This document shows, one piece after another, positions 4,853-6,906 of a stretch of 6,906 nt of DNA (the stretch's first letter is position 1; each line of letters begins with the position of its first letter). Source of the DNA: Clostridia bacterium (lineage in GTDB: Bacteria > Bacillota > Clostridia > RGIG8785); the NCBI GenBank assembly GCA_017620795.1, contig JAGAUM010000227.1, positions 1 to 6,906 on the forward strand, read 5' to 3'. The position numbers and the translations under genes were made by a program. Below the pieces are notes generated by a model. That model was not told where the DNA came from. It saw only the letters and a program-made list of their open reading frames with translations, and did not search any database.

Positions 4853-4881
4853 TTGACATTTACTCAAACTTTGAGTATAAT
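4853..4881 (+). promoter_or_regulatory. Consensus promoter of the zinc-ribbon gene
   Basis: TTGACA (4853-4858) and TATAAT (4876-4881) are both perfect and are separated by exactly 17 bases. The spacer is filled by operator O2, so a bound repressor would block RNA polymerase. Such a strong promoter with a built-in operator suggests tight repression followed by strong induction. Confidence 0.85.
4862..4876. promoter_or_regulatory. Operator-like palindrome O2
   Basis: ACTCAAA-C-TTTGAGT is a perfect 15-bp palindrome filling the spacer of the zinc-ribbon promoter and touching its -10 box. It is the better copy of the motif seen at O1; the adjacent XRE protein is the obvious candidate ligand. Confidence 0.65.
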
Positions 4882-4917
4882 AGTCTTGAAGTAAATAATA
4901 CCAAGGAGGAATTTTCA

Positions 4918-5058
4918 ATGTTTTGTCAAAAATGCGGAAATCAAATTCAGGACGAAGCTGTAGTTTGCATTCATTGTGGATGTGCAGTAGAACCAAAAAA
5001 GGAGCAAATCTCCCTTCGGCAGAATACTCTAAATTCAAGGCTTTTCAAGAAGATGTAA
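4918..5058 (+). CDS. Zinc-ribbon N-terminal segment (zero-frame product, 46 aa)
   Basis: Zero-frame translation from the ATG at 4918, which has GGAGG 8 bases upstream and a consensus promoter. The protein starts MFCQKCGNQI and carries C3-x2-C6 and C17-x2-C20, a double-zinc-knuckle ribbon common at the start of small Firmicutes membrane proteins. After residue 28 (VEPKK) the sequence loses family character and stops at 5056-5058. The membrane part expected after the ribbon is found intact one base back, in the -1 frame. This short product would be made if no frameshift occurs. Confidence 0.55.
   Translation: MFCQKCGNQIQDEAVVCIHCGCAVEPKKEQISLRQNTLNSRLFKKM
4995..5001 (+). other. Possible -1 ribosomal slippery heptamer
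   Basis: A AAA AAG, positioned so that the zero-frame codons are CCA AAA AAG. This is the phase and sequence used for efficient -1 slippage in bacterial dnaX and insertion-sequence genes. An AAGGAG overlapping the site and a GGAG/CTCC pairing immediately after it are too close to be typical stimulators. A stronger hairpin, GGCTTTT/AAAAGCC (5039-5063), lies about 37 bases downstream. Confidence 0.4.
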
Positions 5059-5335
5059 AAGCCATCTCTGTTTTGGGGATTCTTTCTTTAGTTTTTTGCC
5101 TCGGTATCGGCATCATTTTCCAAATCATAAACCTCTGTAAGTTACAAAAATATGTCGACAAGCAGAACAAAAAGGATGCAATTCCTGTTTTCAATTTAGA
5201 AAATAGCCATGACATCGCAGAATACGACAGTACTGTCAGAAAACTCAAAAATGCGAGAATTATGACTGCAATTGGTCTTTGTATTTCGGGATTTTTGCTA
5301 GCTTTTATTTTCGTTAATGTCATTTTCGCAAAACC

Positions 5336-5366
5336 AAAAAGACCATTCTTTGCGAATGGTCTTTTT
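5336..5366. terminator. Terminator at the end of the zinc-ribbon gene
   Basis: AAAAAGACCATTC (5336-5348) pairs perfectly with GAATGGTCTTTTT (5354-5366) around TTTGC, and T-runs are present on both strands. The stem is read as the last codons of the -1 frame product. The overlapping pair TTCGCAAA/TTTGCGAA (5325-5356) could compete with it. Confidence 0.8.
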
Positions 5367-5409
5367 ATTATTCCCCCATAAAACCTTCGCAAAATGAAAG
5401 GTCGTTCTC

Positions 5410-5438
5410 TTGCATCTTGCAGGCGTTTGTGCTATAAT
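5410..5438 (+). promoter_or_regulatory. Promoter of the aminotransferase gene
   Basis: TTGCAT (5410-5415) and a perfect TATAAT (5433-5438) are 17 bases apart, with an extended -10 TG (5430-5431). The predicted start near 5445 gives a leader of about 30 bases, ruling out translation from the upstream ATG at 5394. Confidence 0.7.
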
Positions 5439-5474
5439 AGCCCTCGAAATCAAACGAACTGCGAGGTTGGAAAA

Positions 5475-6323
5475 ATGGACAGAATAGGCTATTTCAATGG
5501 TGAGATTGGCAATTTGGACACTATGCAGATTCCCTTATGTGACCGCTCGGTTTTTTATGGGGATGCAGTTTATGATGCGATTTTGGTCTTGGACCGCAAG
5601 CCCTTTACGCTGGATTTGCACTTGGACCGCTTGTATCGGAGCTGTGCTTTGACCGAGATTGCTTTTTCCATGGCAAGAGAAACGCTGGTTTCGGAAATCA
5701 ATCGGTTGCTGGATTGCTCGCCTTTGGGCGCACTGATGCTTTATATTCAGGTAACCCGCGGAGCCGCTCCAAGAAAGCACGAATTCCCGAAGGACGCAAC
5801 CCCCAACCTCATTATGTACACTGCGCCTGTGCCCCTCCCCTCTCGGGACAAGAAGGCGACCTTGCATTCAATCGAAGACTTGCGGTTCCAATACTGCAAC
5901 ATCAAGACCACCAACCTACTTCCTAACGTGTTTGCCGCACAAAAAGCCACTGCCGCAGGCGCTACCGAAGCGCTACTGCACCGTGGCGAGCGTGTGACTG
6001 AGGCGGCACACAGCAGTATTTTAATGTTAAAAGACGGTGCGTTGGTGGTTCCGCCCCTGGACAATCTGATTTTGCCGGGCATTACCCGTGCAGTAACGAT
6101 CGCCCTTTGTGAGGAGCACCACATCCCTGTAGAGACACGGATTTTCACGGTGGAAGAATTAAAAGCTGCCGACGAGATTCTGCTCTGCAGTACCACCAAA
6201 AACATCGTCTTTGTTTATGGCATTGACGGCGAAGCCGTAGGTGGCAAAGACCCCGAACTGGCTAAAAAGATTCAGGATTGGTTTTTAGAAGAAGTATACA
6301 AAGAAACAGGGGTTAGACTGTGA
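5475..6323 (+). CDS. dat: D-amino-acid aminotransferase (class IV, PLP-dependent)
   Basis: A 282-residue fold-type IV aminotransferase that, by family, interconverts D-alanine and 2-oxoglutarate with pyruvate and D-glutamate, supplying D-amino acids for peptidoglycan. K144 in NIKTTNLLPN is the probable PLP-binding lysine (Bacillus enzyme K145). R100 and H102 in VTRGAAPRKHEFP match the arginine/histidine pair that separates D-amino-acid from branched-chain aminotransferases. E176 in VTEAAHSS should contact the pyridine nitrogen, and LPGITRAV (226-233) binds phosphate. The length equals the Bacillus enzyme. The segment after E176 reads AAHSS where GSSSN-like residues are usual, so the exact substrate range is uncertain, and a 4-amino-4-deoxychorismate lyase is a weaker alternative. 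The ATG at 5475 is used because GAGGT lies 7 bases upstream and the promoter excludes the earlier ATG. It is monocistronic; no clear terminator follows. Confidence 0.85.
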   Translation: MDRIGYFNGEIGNLDTMQIPLCDRSVFYGDAVYDAILVLDRKPFTLDLHLDRLYRSCALTEIAFSMARETLVSEINRLLDCSPLGALMLYIQVTRGAAPRKHEFPKDATPNLIMYTAPVPLPSRDKKATLHSIEDLRFQYCNIKTTNLLPNVFAAQKATAAGATEALLHRGERVTEAAHSSILMLKDGALVVPPLDNLILPGITRAVTIALCEEHHIPVETRIFTVEELKAADEILLCSTTKNIVFVYGIDGEAVGGKDPELAKKIQDWFLEEVYKETGVRL

Positions 6324-6355
6324 AATTTTTGTATTGACAAAATTTTAACAAACTG

Positions 6356-6384
6356 TTGACAAAGCGTGAATCTTCCATTATAAT
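6356..6384 (+). promoter_or_regulatory. Consensus promoter of the pyruvate formate-lyase gene
   Basis: TTGACA (6356-6361) and TATAAT (6379-6384) are both perfect with a 17-base spacer. Transcription would start near 6391, just before the first riboswitch helix. A second TTGACA at 6334-6339 has no matching -10 box. Confidence 0.85.
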
Positions 6385-6390
6385 GAACAT

Positions 6391-6493
6391 GAGCTTTACA
6401 TTGCTGACGGATTTCGCGGAGCACCGCGGTGGAATGTAAAGTAGTATGCCGACCGTCTGGGCAATTCAGTGTAGAGCTGGGTTGCCCTTTTTT
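6391..6493 (+). promoter_or_regulatory. ZTP/ZMP riboswitch (pfl motif) with terminator platform
   Basis: P1 is CTTTACATT (6394-6402) with AATGTAAAG (6433-6441). P2 is CGCGG/CCGCG (6415-6428). The 3' domain is GCCGACCGTCTGGGCA (6448-6463), the best-conserved block of the pfl motif, and forms TGCC/GGCA (P3). The expected pseudoknot is present: GACGG (6406-6410) is fully complementary to CCGTC (6453-6457). P3 shares 6460-6463 with the terminator stem at 6459, so ligand-stabilised P3 and the terminator exclude each other: ZTP or ZMP binding should turn the gene on. Confidence 0.88.
6459..6493 (+). terminator. Riboswitch-controlled intrinsic terminator
   Basis: GGGCAATTCAG (6459-6469) pairs with CTGGGTTGCCC (6477-6487), 11 bp with two G-T pairs, around a 7-base loop, followed by TTTTTT. 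It lies wholly in the leader, 23 bases before the start codon, and overlaps the aptamer 3' strand. Confidence 0.88.
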
Positions 6494-6516
6494 ATTTTTC
6501 GAAGGAGTGAAGCAAA

Positions 6517-6906
6517 ATGAACAATGCAACATGGAAAGATTTCGTTCCCGGGCGTTGGCAGGAAGCCATTGACGTCCGTGACTTTATCCAGTTGAACTAC
6601 ACCCCCTACACCGAGGGGCCGGAGTTCTTAAGCGATGCAACACCCCGTACCAAAGCCCTGATGGAAAAGGTACAGGAGCTGTTTGCGCAGGAACGGGCAA
6701 AGGGCGGTGTGTTGGACATTGATACCGACACCGTTTCGTCTTTGGTCAGCTACGCCCCCGGTTATGTAGACAAGGAAAAGGAACTGATTGTTGGCTTGCA
6801 GACCGATGCGCCCATAAAGCGGAGCGTAAATCCCTTTGGCGGACTTCGCATGGTGAGCCAGTCCTGCAAGGCATACGGCTATGAATAAAACCCCAAGATT
6901 GAAGAA
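6517..6906 (+). pseudogene. pflB: Pyruvate formate-lyase, 5' part, with in-frame stop at codon 124
   Basis: Formate acetyltransferase converts pyruvate and CoA to acetyl-CoA and formate by a glycyl-radical mechanism in anaerobes. The N-terminal segment is plain: EAIDVRDFIQLNYTPY (residues 16-31), GGVLDIDTDTVS (63-74), a GYVDKEKELIVGLQTDAPIKR block and NPFGGLRMVSQSCKAYGY (105-122). Catalytic cysteines and the glycyl-radical loop lie beyond the window. After E123 comes TAA (6886-6888), but the same frame continues NPKIEE to the window end, exactly as the family sequence would (E-L-N-P), so TTA-to-TAA is the simplest explanation. AAGGAG lies 9 bases before the ATG. Expression is governed by the upstream riboswitch. 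The stop may be a real mutation or a sequence error. Confidence 0.85.

Larger units (their letters stand above)
4918..5381 (+). pseudogene. Zinc-ribbon membrane protein gene split by a -1 frame change (programmed frameshift or lesion)
   Basis: Joining the zero frame to the -1 frame at 4995-5001 gives a 154-residue protein: a zinc ribbon (C3, C6, C17, C20), a charged linker (29-48) and a membrane segment beginning KAISVLGILSLVFCLGIG. A polar stretch of about 50 residues and a second membrane segment IMTAIGLCISGFLLAFIF follow. This is a normal layout for zinc-ribbon/two-helix membrane proteins, so the two frames belong to one gene. The junction is A AAA AAG in the zero-frame phase required for -1 slippage, but one missing A in an A7 run would look the same. 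The -1 frame's stop (5379-5381) lies beyond the terminator T-run, so the 3' end may also be altered. It is divergent from the XRE gene. The function is unknown. Confidence 0.6.

Noticed and set aside
4827..4885. CRISPR-like repeats (two ACTCA...TGAGT copies)
   Set aside because: There are only two short palindromic copies 25 bp apart, inside a promoter. There is no array, spacer regularity or cas gene; operators explain them better.
5045..5392. 115-codon minus-strand frame with hydrophobic stretches
   Set aside because: It is a shadow of the membrane-protein gene on the other strand, and its start is inside or beyond the terminator with no ribosome binding site.
5394..5474. Upstream ATG giving a 27-residue extension of the aminotransferase
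   Set aside because: It lies before the -35 box of the gene's own promoter, and the extension has no family similarity.
6323..6350. A/T-only inverted repeat after the aminotransferase stop as a terminator
   Set aside because: AAATTTTTG and CAAAATTT pair only weakly, and the downstream bases are AACAAAC rather than a T-run.
6272..6532. 86-codon minus-strand frame across the riboswitch region
   Set aside because: It overlaps the promoter, aptamer and terminator on the opposite strand and has no ribosome binding site or protein features.

Overview
The window looks like a chromosomal segment of an anaerobic Firmicutes/Clostridia bacterium. The support is a pyruvate formate-lyase gene with a ZTP-riboswitch leader, a DegV-family protein, a DUF1836 protein, encoded CCA ends on the tRNAs, strong AGGAGG-type ribosome binding sites and consensus sigma-A promoters. 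No finer placement is possible from sequence alone.

Layout. 1-1398 (minus): the start of a DEDDh-type exonuclease, then a sugar-phosphate nucleotidyltransferase, then a DUF1836 regulator-like gene. The DUF1836 terminator, its stop codon and the next gene's -35 box are superimposed. 1399-1539 is a divergent promoter region. 1540-2373 (plus) is a DegV fatty-acid-binding protein, which converges on a minus-strand pair through a bidirectional terminator. That pair (2401-4048) is a soluble ABC-type ATPase followed one base later by a DMT/EamA transporter. 4136-4449 (plus) is a tRNA operon, Thr(TGT) then Tyr(GTA), with its own terminator. 4414-4609 is the oddest stretch: the last 22 bases around the tRNA-Tyr CCA end recur 154 bp downstream, and the interval holds a 72% GC multi-hairpin segment and leads into a second terminator. 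4602-5381 is a small XRE regulator divergent from a zinc-ribbon/membrane protein gene. They share two 15-bp operator-like palindromes. The zinc-ribbon gene is split by a -1 frame change exactly at an A AAA AAG heptamer. 5475-6323 (plus) is a D-amino-acid aminotransferase. 6356-6516 is a perfect consensus promoter plus a ZTP (pfl-motif) riboswitch with a terminator expression platform. 6517 to the end is the 5' part of pyruvate formate-lyase, interrupted by an in-frame TAA at codon 124.

How the genes fit together. The last block has a clear logic: ZTP/ZMP rises when 10-formyl-tetrahydrofolate is short, and the riboswitch would then permit transcription of a formate-producing enzyme. The XRE/zinc-ribbon pair looks like a self-contained, self-repressed accessory module next to a tRNA-end duplication. 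The other genes are ordinary housekeeping or weakly characterised genes with individual promoters.

Three places may be real lesions or sequence errors: the A6 frameshift in the zinc-ribbon gene, the stop codon of that gene lying beyond its terminator, and the TAA in the pyruvate formate-lyase gene. They should be read with that in mind.
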